Origin: Corynebacterium sp. | Lineage (GTDB): Bacteria; Actinomycetota; Actinomycetes; Mycobacteriales; Mycobacteriaceae | Direction of reading: 5' to 3' | DNA length: 50,016 nucleotides | Assembly (NCBI RefSeq): GCF_012838985.1 | Contig: NZ_DUOE01000181.1 | Location: forward strand, 1 to 50,016 | Shown: one piece after another, positions 1 through 7,392 of the stretch | Position numbering within the stretch: position 1 is the stretch's first letter | How the letters are laid out: the number at the start of each line of letters is the position of its first letter | Notes under the pieces: generated by a model | The model's database searches: none | The model's input: the letters and a program-made list of their open reading frames with translations, nothing else | Told to the model about the DNA's origin: nothing | Made by a program: the position numbers and the translations under genes

Positions 1-19
1 CCCGTCCCACCGGGGCGGG
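1..19 (-). terminator. Possible hairpin after ctaF (window edge)
   Basis: Positions 1-8 and 12-19 can pair as an 8-bp stem with one G-T pair and a 3-base loop, 40 bases after the ctaF stop. The window ends here, so neither a T-tract nor a downstream gene can be seen. It could be the ctaF terminator or part of a larger structure. Confidence 0.25.
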
Positions 20-58
20 TGCCTCGTTCGTGATTCGTGTGGCGTGTGCCGGGAAGGC

Positions 59-490
59 CTAGTGCTTTTCCTTCGGCAGGCCGTACTGCATGCTGAGGTT
101 GTATGCGCCCCAGATCAGCAGGATCGCGCCCATGGCCATGAGCCAGAAGTGCCAGAAGGCGATACCCATGCCCAGGACACCGACGGCGCCGGCCATCCAT
201 GCCGGGTAGACGGAGCCCGGGGAGAAGAAGCCGAGGATACCGGCCTTGTCCTCGACCTCAGCCTCTTCCCAGTCCTCGGGGAGGACGTCAGAGCGGGAGT
301 CGGTGAAGTGGAGGTAGACACCGAGCATGAGAGCCAGTGCGGTGGAGAGAACCAGCGCGGTGATGCCGACCCACTCGGTGCGTCCGCCGTAGCCGTCCTC
401 TGCGATGAAGCCGGTACCGAAGGTGTAGATCACAGCCATCACAGCCAGGAAGGCCGCGATGCCGTACATCAGTTTAGAACCAGAGTTCAT
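59..490 (-). CDS. ctaF: Cytochrome c oxidase subunit IV (CtaF)
   Basis: A 143-residue membrane protein of the actinobacterial cytochrome c oxidase subunit IV family, an accessory subunit of the aa3 oxidase in the bc1-aa3 respiratory supercomplex. Two hydrophobic segments lie near residues 7-27 and 38-60, followed by an acidic stretch (DVLPEDWEEAEVEDKAG), and two more lie near 94-113 and 114-134. The ATG is preceded by GGAGGA at good spacing, 15 bases after the ctaC stop, so the two genes form an operon. The length and the position directly after ctaC match the family arrangement in Corynebacterium. The next genes lie outside the window. Confidence 0.93.
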   Translation of the reverse strand: MNSGSKLMYGIAAFLAVMAVIYTFGTGFIAEDGYGGRTEWVGITALVLSTALALMLGVYLHFTDSRSDVLPEDWEEAEVEDKAGILGFFSPGSVYPAWMAGAVGVLGMGIAFWHFWLMAMGAILLIWGAYNLSMQYGLPKEKH

Positions 491-505
491 TGTGACAATC
501 CTCCG

Positions 506-1600
506 TTAGATGTTGGCGTTGTGGTCGACGTAGTTCTCGCCGTCCCAGGTCTGACGGGACGAGTTGAACGGGTGGGTGGTGGTGGCGTACGGAGCCTCAC
601 CGATCGCCGCCAGTGCCTCGGAGTTCGGGGCATCCGGGTTGTCGATGCGGTACTGCATGTACTGGGTGAAGGCCTCCGGGGAGACGACACGCAGCTCGAA
701 GTTCATCATGGCATGGTAGGTACCGCACATCTCGGCACAGCGGCCGACGAAGGCGCCCTCTTCCTCGATGGCCTCGATCTGGAAGGCACGCTGCTGCTGG
801 TTGGCCTCCGGGTGAGCGTAGGCGTCACGCTTGAAGAGGAACTCCGGGATCCAGAAGGAGTGGGCGACATCGCCGGAGGCGAGCTGGAACTCGACCGGGG
901 TGTTGCTCGGGAGAACCAGGACCGGGATCTCGTCGGTGGTGCCGACGGTCTCGATCAGGTTGTAGTGGAGGTAGGAGTGGTCACCCTTGGACATGCCGTG
1001 AATCGGGTTCGGGTTCTTCACGAGCTCCGGGTCGTCGTACTTGGTCGCCTCGGCCAGGGCCGTGCGCTCCTCGTCGACACCGTTGTACTCGGAGCCGGTC
1101 GGGCTGAGGTTGGCGGCGACGTTCTGGTAGCCGAACTTCCAGTTCCACTGGAAGGCGGTCACGTCAACGGTGACCTCCGGGTTCTTGTCCAGGGCGGTGA
1201 CCTTCTGCTGGGTCTGGACCGTGAAGAAGAACAGGCCCATGACGATGAAGATCGGCATGATGGTCAGGACAAGCTCCAGGGGAACGTTGTACTGCAGCTG
1301 CTTCGGGAACTCGCCCTCGCCGCGCTTCTCAGCCTTCTTGGCGTTCCAGCTGAAGACGGCGACGAGCATGAGAGCCCACATGATGATGCCGATGATCCAG
1401 GCGGTGACCCACACCCAGACCCAGAAGTTGTACATGGCGGTTGCCTCCGGGGTGATACCCGTCGGCCAACCCATGCCGATGATCCTGCCGACGCTCTCCG
1501 GCGGAGCGACGTCACAAGCGGCGAGAGCGAGGCCACCAAGTGCCATCACACCGCCGAGACCCGCCTTACGGGCGAAGCCGCGCTTCTTACGCTGTTCCAC
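506..1600 (-). CDS. ctaC: Cytochrome c oxidase subunit II (CtaC)
   Basis: Subunit II carries the CuA centre that takes electrons from cytochrome c1 in the aa3 oxidase. With the GTG start at 1600 the protein has 364 residues: a lipoprotein-type signal ending LALAAC (Cys29), two transmembrane helices at about 50-75 and 95-120, and an extracytoplasmic cupredoxin domain. The CuA ligands are visible as C288-x-E290-x-C292-x3-H296-x2-M299. The GTG was chosen because AGGAAGG lies about 8 bases upstream and because the signal peptide then begins properly (MEQRKKRG). An in-frame ATG at 1675 would add 25 residues and is coupled to a short leader ORF, so the start is not beyond doubt. ctaF follows after 15 bases. 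Confidence 0.93.
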   Translation of the reverse strand: MEQRKKRGFARKAGLGGVMALGGLALAACDVAPPESVGRIIGMGWPTGITPEATAMYNFWVWVWVTAWIIGIIMWALMLVAVFSWNAKKAEKRGEGEFPKQLQYNVPLELVLTIMPIFIVMGLFFFTVQTQQKVTALDKNPEVTVDVTAFQWNWKFGYQNVAANLSPTGSEYNGVDEERTALAEATKYDDPELVKNPNPIHGMSKGDHSYLHYNLIETVGTTDEIPVLVLPSNTPVEFQLASGDVAHSFWIPEFLFKRDAYAHPEANQQQRAFQIEAIEEEGAFVGRCAEMCGTYHAMMNFELRVVSPEAFTQYMQYRIDNPDAPNSEALAAIGEAPYATTTHPFNSSRQTWDGENYVDHNANI

Positions 1601-1671
1601 GTGTGTCTGCCTTCCTGTCCACACTAAATCCTTGAACACTGGTTTAAGCATTCCTGATACAGCAGGATAGT

Positions 1672-1692
1672 TCATTCACGGTGGTTATCCAT
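1672..1692 (-). CDS. Possible 6-codon leader peptide upstream of ctaC
   Basis: The minus strand reads ATG (1692-1690), then codons for D-N-H-R-E and TGA. AGGAGG at 1701-1706 sits 8 bases before the ATG, the strongest ribosome-binding site in this intergenic region. The TGA overlaps the next ATG (1675) as ATGA. That second ATG is in frame with ctaC. The peptide would be MDNHRE. It may be a coupling or attenuating leader, or chance. Confidence 0.35.
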   Translation of the reverse strand: MDNHRE

Positions 1693-1717
1693 GCTGTTTC
1701 CCTCCTGCCGAGATCTT

Positions 1718-1755
1718 CCGGATGTCACCGGTGCCCCTCGAAGTACCCCGGATGT
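1718..1755. repeat. Direct repeat CCGGATGT, 30 bp apart
   Basis: CCGGATGT occurs at 1718-1725 and at 1748-1755, an offset of 30 bp or about three helical turns. It lies in the divergent control region between ctaC and ltsA, upstream of the ctaC leader ORF. A regulator bound at two phased sites is possible. Nothing identifies the protein. Confidence 0.3.
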
Positions 1756-1758
1756 TAC

Positions 1759-1772
1759 AGCCCATATGGGCT
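1759..1772. promoter_or_regulatory. 14-bp perfect palindrome between ctaC and ltsA
   Basis: AGCCCATATGGGCT is a perfect 14-bp palindrome placed about midway between the divergent ctaC and ltsA genes. With no loop, it is more likely a dimeric protein-binding site than an RNA hairpin. The rest of the 1693-2014 region shows a candidate minus-strand -10 (TAACAT, complement of 1752-1757) but no recognisable gene. Confidence 0.4.
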
Positions 1773-1967
1773 TACTCACGAATGACGGCCCACCCCCTCC
1801 CGATTCCGTGTTACCCATCTCACAATCCCCAGGTCATGGGATCATCCGAAAGTATCCACCCATATATCCGTCCTTTCTACCCCCTGCCCCACCTGCGGCG
1901 GAACATCCCCGACGGCCTGCCCGGCCGCTATCTCGTGCCGGTGTCGCTTCACGACGCCCCCGGGCCG

Positions 1968-2004
1968 TATCGTAGGACCGAACACTTCCGTTATATAGAG
2001 GAGA
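1968..2004 (+). promoter_or_regulatory. Candidate ltsA -10 and ribosome-binding site
   Basis: TATCGT at 1968-1973 is a plausible -10 element with a leader of about 35 bases. AGAGGAG at 1997-2003 is a good Shine-Dalgarno about 11 bases before the ATG at 2015. A TATATA sequence just upstream of the Shine-Dalgarno is an alternative -10 but leaves almost no leader. No convincing -35 was seen. Confidence 0.35.
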
Positions 2005-2014
2005 ACATTTCCAC

Positions 2015-3937
2015 ATGTGCGGCTTTCTTGGCATGCTCACCGCCGGCGGTGACGCAGAGGCCTTCGTTGACGCTGTGACCCGGGCCCTGCCGTGCATGCG
2101 CCACCGCGGTCCGGACGACGCAGGCACCTGGCACGACGAGGACGTCATCTTCGGCTTCAACCGTCTCTCGATCGTCGACCTGGAGCACTCGCACCAGCCG
2201 CTGGTCTGGGGACCGGAGGAGTCGCCGGAGCGCTACGCCCTCATCTTCAACGGCGAGATCTACAACTACGTGGAACTCCGCGAGGAGCTCAGCGCTGCGG
2301 GGCATGAGTTCCGCACCCGCGGGGACTCGGAGACTATCGTCGTCGGCTACCACCACTGGGGCGAGGACGTGGTCGAGCACCTGCGCGGCATGTTCGCCTT
2401 CGCCATCTGGGACACCGAGGAGAAGGTCCTGTTCGTCGGCCGCGACCAGTTCGGCATCAAGCCGCTGTACTACGCCACGACCCCGGCCGGCACCGTCTTC
2501 TCCTCCGAGAAGAAGTCCATCCTGGAGATGGCCCCGGAGCTCGGTCTCGGCCTGGACCTTGACCGTCGTGCGATCGAGCACTACGTCGACCTGCAGTACG
2601 TGCCGGAGCCGGAGTCGCTCCACTCCTCCATCCGTCGTCTCGAGTCCGGGTGCACGGCGACGCTGCGTGCCGGCGACGAGGTCGTCGCCCGCCGCTACTT
2701 CAAGCCGCGTTTCGACGTCACCCCGGTCCCCAAGGGGAAGGAGCAGGACCTCTTCGACCGGATCGCCCGAGCGCTGGAGGATTCCGTCGAGAAGCACATG
2801 CGTGCGGACGTCACCGTGGGATCCTTCCTGTCCGGCGGCATCGACTCCACCGCCATCGCCACCCTGGCGAAGCGCCACAACCCGGATCTGCTGACCTTCA
2901 CCACCGGTTTCGAGCGTGAGGGCTACTCCGAGGTCGACGTGGCCGCGGAGTCGGCCGCCGCGATCGGCGTGGAGCACATCGTCAAGGTGGTCTCCCCGGA
3001 GGAGTACGCCGACGCGATCCCGAAGATCATGTGGTACCTGGATGACCCGGTGGCGGACCCGTCGCTGGTGCCGCTGTACTTCGTGGCGCAGGAGGCTCGC
3101 AAGCACGTCAAGGTCGTCCTGTCCGGTGAGGGTGCGGATGAACTTTTCGGCGGCTACACCATCTACAAGGAGCCGCTCTCGCTGGCACCCTTCGAGAAGG
3201 TTCCCACCCCGCTGCGCCGTGGCCTCGGCCGCCTCTCCCGCGTGCTTCCCGACGGCATGAAGGGCAAGTCGCTGCTCGAGCGCGGTTCCATGACCATGGA
3301 GGAGCGCTACTACGGCAACGCGCGCTCCTTCAACTTCGAGCAGCTCCAGCGCGTGCTGCCGTGGGCGAAGGAGGAGTGGGACCACAAGGAGGTCACCGCC
3401 CCGATCTACGCGCAGTCCACCCACATGGACCCGGTCGCCCGGATGCAGCACCTCGACCTGTTCACGTGGATGCGCGGCGACATCCTGGTCAAGGCCGACA
3501 AGATCAACATGGCCAACTCCCTGGAGCTGCGCGTGCCGTTCCTGGACAAGGAGGTCTTCGAGGTCGCCCAGACCATCCCGCACGACCTGAAGATCGCCGG
3601 GGGCACCACCAAGTACGCCCTGCGCAAGGCCATGGAGCAGATCGTCCCGCCGCATGTCCTGCACCGTAAGAAGCTGGGCTTCCCGGTGCCGATGCGTCAC
3701 TGGCTGGCCGGCGACGAGCTCTTCGGCTGGGCCCAGGACACCATCAACGAGTCGCAGACCGACGACATCTTCGACCGGAAGGCGGTGCTGGAGATGCTCA
3801 AGGAGCACCGCGACGGCATCTCCGACCACTCCCGTCGCCTGTGGACGGTGCTGGCGTTCATGGTGTGGCACGGCATCTTCATCGAGGACCGGATCGACCC
3901 GCAGATCGAGGAGAAGGACTACCCGGTCGACATCTGA
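2015..3937 (+). CDS. ltsA: Glutamine-dependent asparagine synthase (LtsA-type)
   Basis: A 640-residue class II glutamine amidotransferase fused to an asparagine-synthetase domain. Cys2 is the N-terminal nucleophile of the glutaminase half. RHRGPDD follows near residue 30, and the ATP pyrophosphatase loop SGGIDS is at 273-278. Later motifs include SGEGADELFGGY and RVPFLDKEVFE. Such enzymes make asparagine from aspartate. In C. glutamicum the LtsA homologue of this exact length and position affects cell-wall integrity and lysozyme sensitivity, probably through amidation in envelope synthesis. The gene faces away from ctaC and ends in a strong bidirectional hairpin shared with erpA. Family assignment is certain; the envelope role is carried over from C. 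glutamicum. Confidence 0.92.
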   Translation: MCGFLGMLTAGGDAEAFVDAVTRALPCMRHRGPDDAGTWHDEDVIFGFNRLSIVDLEHSHQPLVWGPEESPERYALIFNGEIYNYVELREELSAAGHEFRTRGDSETIVVGYHHWGEDVVEHLRGMFAFAIWDTEEKVLFVGRDQFGIKPLYYATTPAGTVFSSEKKSILEMAPELGLGLDLDRRAIEHYVDLQYVPEPESLHSSIRRLESGCTATLRAGDEVVARRYFKPRFDVTPVPKGKEQDLFDRIARALEDSVEKHMRADVTVGSFLSGGIDSTAIATLAKRHNPDLLTFTTGFEREGYSEVDVAAESAAAIGVEHIVKVVSPEEYADAIPKIMWYLDDPVADPSLVPLYFVAQEARKHVKVVLSGEGADELFGGYTIYKEPLSLAPFEKVPTPLRRGLGRLSRVLPDGMKGKSLLERGSMTMEERYYGNARSFNFEQLQRVLPWAKEEWDHKEVTAPIYAQSTHMDPVARMQHLDLFTWMRGDILVKADKINMANSLELRVPFLDKEVFEVAQTIPHDLKIAGGTTKYALRKAMEQIVPPHVLHRKKLGFPVPMRHWLAGDELFGWAQDTINESQTDDIFDRKAVLEMLKEHRDGISDHSRRLWTVLAFMVWHGIFIEDRIDPQIEEKDYPVDI

Positions 3938-3947
3938 CCGGAGACAG

Positions 3948-3991
3948 AAAAAGCGCCCGCACTCCCTCGAAGGGGGAGTGCGGGCGCTTTT
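3948..3991. terminator. Bidirectional terminator between ltsA and erpA
   Basis: A 14-bp GC-rich stem (3953-3966 with 3974-3987) and 7-base loop is flanked by AAAAA on the left and TTTT on the right. It therefore terminates both converging genes. Confidence 0.9.
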
Positions 3992-4011
3992 CGTCCCGTG
4001 ACGAATGATTC

Positions 4012-4356
4012 CTAGTTGAAGGAGTCGCCGCAGGCGCAGGCGCCGCCGGCGTTCGGGTTGTCGATGGTGAAGCCCTGGGACTCGATGGTGTCGGCGAAGT
4101 CGATCTTCGCACCGCTGAGGTACGGCACGCTCATCTTGTCGACGACCAGGCGCACGCCGCCGACCTCGTCGACCTTGTCGCCGTCGAGCTCGCGGTCGTC
4201 GAAGTAGAGCTGGTAACGCAGGCCTGCGCAACCGCCCGGCTGGACGGCGATGCGCAGCGCCAGATCATCGCGGCCCTCCTGATCGAGCAGAGCCTTGGCC
4301 TTGGCGGCTGCGGCATCGGTGAGGACTACGCCGGTGCTGGAGGCGGGAGCGGTCAT
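4012..4356 (-). CDS. erpA: Iron-sulfur cluster insertion protein (ErpA/HesB type)
   Basis: A 114-residue A-type Fe-S carrier that receives clusters from the SUF system and hands them to apoproteins. The three conserved cysteines are present: one in QPGGCAGLRY and two in the C-terminal GACACGDSF. The length matches the family. AAGGAG precedes the ATG at normal spacing, and TATGGT (complement of 4400-4405) is a possible -10. It is the only Fe-S assembly gene here. It lies close to clients such as lipoyl synthase (two clusters) downstream, but shares no operon with them. Confidence 0.93.
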   Translation of the reverse strand: MTAPASSTGVVLTDAAAAKAKALLDQEGRDDLALRIAVQPGGCAGLRYQLYFDDRELDGDKVDEVGGVRLVVDKMSVPYLSGAKIDFADTIESQGFTIDNPNAGGACACGDSFN

Positions 4357-4487
4357 GGTGGTGATCTCCTTGCATACATAGGTGCTTCGTTACGCGCCCA
4401 CCATACTCGCCGGGGACCGGGGTGCGCGCTTACACATTCATAACGCGCGGGTGCCCACCCGTATTCCCGACTCCCCATCTGGCCTTG

Positions 4488-4493
4488 TAGCCT
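4488..4493 (+). promoter_or_regulatory. -10 element, leaderless DUF3043 gene
   Basis: TAGCCT ends 7 bases before the GTG at 4501 and there is no Shine-Dalgarno, which fits a leaderless transcript. Confidence 0.5.
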
Positions 4494-4500
4494 GGGACTC

Positions 4501-5199
4501 GTGAAACTCCCCTGGCAGAAATCCGATGAATCCTCCCCGGCCGAGCCCGCCGCCTCGCCGACCCCCGCCCCGGCCGAGCCCCAACGCCCGGCGCACCCGA
4601 AGGGCTACACCCCGCCGAAGGGGCGCCCGACCCCGAAGCGTCGTGAGGTCGAGATCGAGCGCGGCATCATCCGCGACCCCCGCGCCCCGAAGTCGGCGGC
4701 GCAGGCCAGCGCGCAGCGCAAGGAACTGAAGAAGTCCATGTCCAAGGAGGAGTGGAAGGCCCACAAGGCCCGCGAGCGCGAGGAGAACCGGAAGCGCCAG
4801 CAGGAGGTCCAGCGGGCCATGGACGACGGCGACGAGCGTTACCTGCTCCCCCGTGACCAGGGGGCGGAGCGTCGTCACGTCCGCGACTGGGTCGACTCCC
4901 GCCGTTTCGTCAACAACTGGGTCCTCCCGGTGGCGCTGGGCCTGCTGGTGACGCTGTTCATCGGCACCTTCGCCCCGGATGTCGCGAACATCATGTCGCT
5001 CATCGCGATGTTCCTCATGCTCATCTTCTTCATCGAGGGTGTGTGGGCCGGCATGGCCGCCAACCGTTCCGTCCGCGAGAAGTTCCCGGAGACCCGGGCG
5101 ACGGGTCTCGGTCTGGGCTTCTACACTTACTCGCGTATGACGCAGCCGCGTAAGTGGCGTTCGCCGAAGCCGCGTGTGAACGTCGGCGACAAGGTCTAG
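4501..5199 (+). CDS. DUF3043 membrane protein
   Basis: A 232-residue protein of the actinobacterial DUF3043 family; function unknown. The N-terminal 40 residues are rich in Pro and Ala, then a basic region follows with many Lys, Arg and Glu (about 70-110) that could be helical or nucleic-acid binding. Two hydrophobic helices occur near residues 138-158 and 161-182. The C-terminus has the family motif ATGLGLGFYTYSRMTQPRKW. The GTG start follows a -10 hexamer closely, suggesting a leaderless mRNA. cobT begins 16 bases after the stop with its own AGGAGG, so the two are probably co-transcribed. Nothing here links DUF3043 to cobalamin. Confidence 0.85.
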   Translation: MKLPWQKSDESSPAEPAASPTPAPAEPQRPAHPKGYTPPKGRPTPKRREVEIERGIIRDPRAPKSAAQASAQRKELKKSMSKEEWKAHKAREREENRKRQQEVQRAMDDGDERYLLPRDQGAERRHVRDWVDSRRFVNNWVLPVALGLLVTLFIGTFAPDVANIMSLIAMFLMLIFFIEGVWAGMAANRSVREKFPETRATGLGLGFYTYSRMTQPRKWRSPKPRVNVGDKV

Positions 5200-5215
5200 A
5201 GCCCAGGAGGCCCCC

Positions 5216-6199
5216 ATGCTTTTCGACGCCGCCGAGCCCCTCACCACCCCGGATCCGCAGATCCGGGACGAGGCACTCGCATCCGCCGCACTCTCCGGCA
5301 CGGGACGTCTCCGTGAGCTCGGGGCGTGGGTCGCCGCCTGCCAGGGCACGTTCCCGCCCCGCCCGCTGGAGCGCTGCCGGGTGGTGGTGTTCGCGGGTGA
5401 CCACGGTGTCGCCGGGCGGGGCATGTCCGTCCTCCCGCCGGAGCACTCGGTGGCCACCGCGGCGGACATCGAACGCGGCGGCGGAGCCGTCAACGTGCTC
5501 GCGCGGGCCGCGGGGGCGTCGGTACGCCTCGTGGACGTCTCCCTCGACCACGACGCCTGGGGGGAGGAGCGCGTGCGTCGCTCCACCGGCTCCATCGACG
5601 TGGAGGACGCCATGGAGGCCGAGGAGCTGGCCCGCGCCGTCGAGATCGGCCGCCGGGTGGCGGACCAGGAGATCGACGCCGGCGCTGACCTGCTCATTCC
5701 GGGTGATCTCGGGGTGGGCAACACCACCGTGGCGGCGGCCGTCCTCGGGGCGTTCACGGCCACCGAGCCCGTCGCCGTCGTCGGCCCCGGCGCCGGCATC
5801 ACCGATGAGCTGTGGAAGATCAAGGTCGAGGCGATCCGCGACGCCATGTTCCGCGTCCGCGGCACCACGGGGAATCCCGAGGAGGTCCTGCGGAGGATCT
5901 CCTCCCCGGACCTGGTGGCGCTGGTGGCCTTCATCGCGCAGGCCGCGGCGCGCCGCACCCCCGTGCTTCTCGACGGCGCCCCCGTCACCGTCGCCGCCTA
6001 CCTCGCCGAACGTCTCTCCCCCGGCACCGCCCCCTGGTGCCAGGCCGGGCAGCTGACCCCGGAGCCCGCGCACCTCATCGCGCTGCAGGCCCTCGAGCTC
6101 ACGCCTCTCGTCGCCCTGGACATGAACGCCGGCCAGGGCACCGGCGCGCTGGCGGCGCTCCCGCTGGTGCGGGCCGCCGCCGAGCTGCTGGCCGACTAG
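5216..6199 (+). CDS. cobT: CobT-like phosphoribosyltransferase lacking both key glutamates
   Basis: A 327-residue homologue of nicotinate-nucleotide:dimethylbenzimidazole phosphoribosyltransferase, which activates the lower base of cobalamin. Family motifs include VVVFAGDHGVAGRG, GGGAVNVLAR, GVGNTT, VGPGAGI and a C-terminal GQGTGA. In Salmonella CobT the catalytic base is Glu317 (in GEGTGA) and Glu174 precedes Leu175. Here the equivalents appear to be Gln307 and Asp164. The usual N-terminal KPxGSLGRLE is also altered to SGTGRLREL. The fold is intact, so activity may be reduced, altered or lost. No other cobalamin gene is visible here. The stop overlaps that of ilvE in CTAG. Confidence 0.85.
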   Translation: MLFDAAEPLTTPDPQIRDEALASAALSGTGRLRELGAWVAACQGTFPPRPLERCRVVVFAGDHGVAGRGMSVLPPEHSVATAADIERGGGAVNVLARAAGASVRLVDVSLDHDAWGEERVRRSTGSIDVEDAMEAEELARAVEIGRRVADQEIDAGADLLIPGDLGVGNTTVAAAVLGAFTATEPVAVVGPGAGITDELWKIKVEAIRDAMFRVRGTTGNPEEVLRRISSPDLVALVAFIAQAAARRTPVLLDGAPVTVAAYLAERLSPGTAPWCQAGQLTPEPAHLIALQALELTPLVALDMNAGQGTGALAALPLVRAAAELLAD

Positions 6200-7311
6200 G
6201 CGTTCTCCGCCGGGACCAGCGTGTGCACCCAGCCGTGGGTGTCCTCGTGGAGGCCGCGCTGGATGTCGGTCAGGCGCTCGCGCATGGCCATGGTGATCTC
6301 ACCCGGCTGGTTGCCGTTGATCTCGAACTCACCGTGGTTGGACAGGACACGTCCGACCGGGGTGATCACGGCGGCGGTGCCGCAGGCCAGGGCCTCGGTC
6401 ATCTCTCCGGAGGCGACGTCGTCGCGCCAGTCGAACTTGGAGATCTTCCGCTCCTCCGTCCGGTGGCCGAGGTCGCGGGCGACCTGCAGCAGCGAGTCGC
6501 GGGTGACGCCCGGGAGCAGGGAGCCGGAGAGCTCGGGGGTGACCACCGTGGCGTCGTCACCCGAGCCGTACACGAAGAACAGGTTCATGCCACCCATCTC
6601 CTCGATGTAGGTGTGCTCGATGGCGTCGAGCCACACCACCTGGTCGCAGCCCTTCTCCTCCGCCTGTGCCTGCGCGAGCAGGGAGGCGGCGTAGTTGCCG
6701 GCGAACTTCGCGGCACCGGTGCCACCGGGGGCGGCGCGGACGTAGTCCTCGCTCAGCCACACGGAGACCGGCTTGACGCCGCCGGTGAAGTAGGCGCCGA
6801 CCGGGGAGGCGATGACGAAGAAGGTGTACCGGTTCGCCGGGCTGACACCCAGGGAGACCTCGGTGGAGATCATGAAGGGACGCAGGTAGAGGCTGGCCTC
6901 GCCGCCGGCGGCGGGGACCCAGTCACGGTCGACGTCGACAAGCAGTCGGATGGCCTCGAGGAAGTCCGCGGTCGGCAGCGGCGGCATGGCCATGCGCTCG
7001 GCGGACTTCTGCATGCGCTCGGCGTTGCGCTCCGGGCGGAAGGTGGCGATGGAGCCGTCCGGCTGACGGTAGGCCTTGATGCCCTCGAAGATCGCCTGGC
7101 CGTAGTGGAACACCGTGGTGGCGGGATCCATGGGGATCGCCTCGTACGGACGCACGCGGGCGTCGTGCCAGCCCTCGTCCTCGGTCCACTCGATGGTGAC
7201 CATGTGATCGGTGAAGTTCTTGCCGAACCGCGGATTCTGCAGAATCTCCTCGCGCGCCTCATCGGACGTCGGGGTGGTCGTACGGTTCACGGTGAAATTG
7301 AGAGACGTCAT
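6196..7311 (-). CDS. ilvE: Branched-chain amino acid aminotransferase
   Basis: A 371-residue class IV PLP aminotransferase that interconverts Leu, Ile and Val with their 2-oxo acids. Motifs: MDPATTVFHYGQAIFEGIKAY, SLYLRPFM, the PLP lysine in AKFAGNYAAS (Lys202) and EEMGGMNLFF. Length and sequence match the corynebacterial IlvE. The ATG at 7311 is preferred over a GTG at 7320 because the latter overlaps the -10 hexamer and the C. glutamicum protein also begins MTSL. There is no Shine-Dalgarno, so the transcript is probably leaderless. It converges on cobT with a 4-bp stop overlap. Confidence 0.95.
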   Translation of the reverse strand: MTSLNFTVNRTTTPTSDEAREEILQNPRFGKNFTDHMVTIEWTEDEGWHDARVRPYEAIPMDPATTVFHYGQAIFEGIKAYRQPDGSIATFRPERNAERMQKSAERMAMPPLPTADFLEAIRLLVDVDRDWVPAAGGEASLYLRPFMISTEVSLGVSPANRYTFFVIASPVGAYFTGGVKPVSVWLSEDYVRAAPGGTGAAKFAGNYAASLLAQAQAEEKGCDQVVWLDAIEHTYIEEMGGMNLFFVYGSGDDATVVTPELSGSLLPGVTRDSLLQVARDLGHRTEERKISKFDWRDDVASGEMTEALACGTAAVITPVGRVLSNHGEFEINGNQPGEITMAMRERLTDIQRGLHEDTHGWVHTLVPAENA

Positions 7312-7318
7312 GGGGAAC

Positions 7319-7324
7319 ACGCTA
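7319..7324 (-). promoter_or_regulatory. -10 element, leaderless ilvE
   Basis: The minus strand reads TAGCGT ending 7 bases before the ilvE ATG at 7311. This supports that start and a leaderless mRNA. Confidence 0.5.
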
Positions 7325-7348
7325 CACCGACGACCCAGAGGTGATCTC

Positions 7349-7386
7349 TATAAGCTGGGTTCATCGCTTGTCAATCTCAGGAGGAA
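7349..7386 (+). promoter_or_regulatory. pepA -10 and ribosome-binding site
   Basis: TATAAGCT at 7349-7356 contains two overlapping -10-like hexamers. AGGAGGA at 7380-7386 is a near-ideal Shine-Dalgarno before the pepA ATG at 7393. Confidence 0.5.
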
Positions 7387-7392
7387 CTTTTC

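Noticed and set aside
44-1627. Plus-strand frame of 527 codons opposite ctaC and ctaF
   Set aside because: It mirrors the third-position GC bias of the real genes, has no recognisable domain, and its His/Asp/Val-rich composition is typical of antisense frames.
1991-4231. 746-codon minus frame opposite ltsA
   Set aside because: Shadow of ltsA and erpA; spans the bidirectional terminator and shows no family motif.
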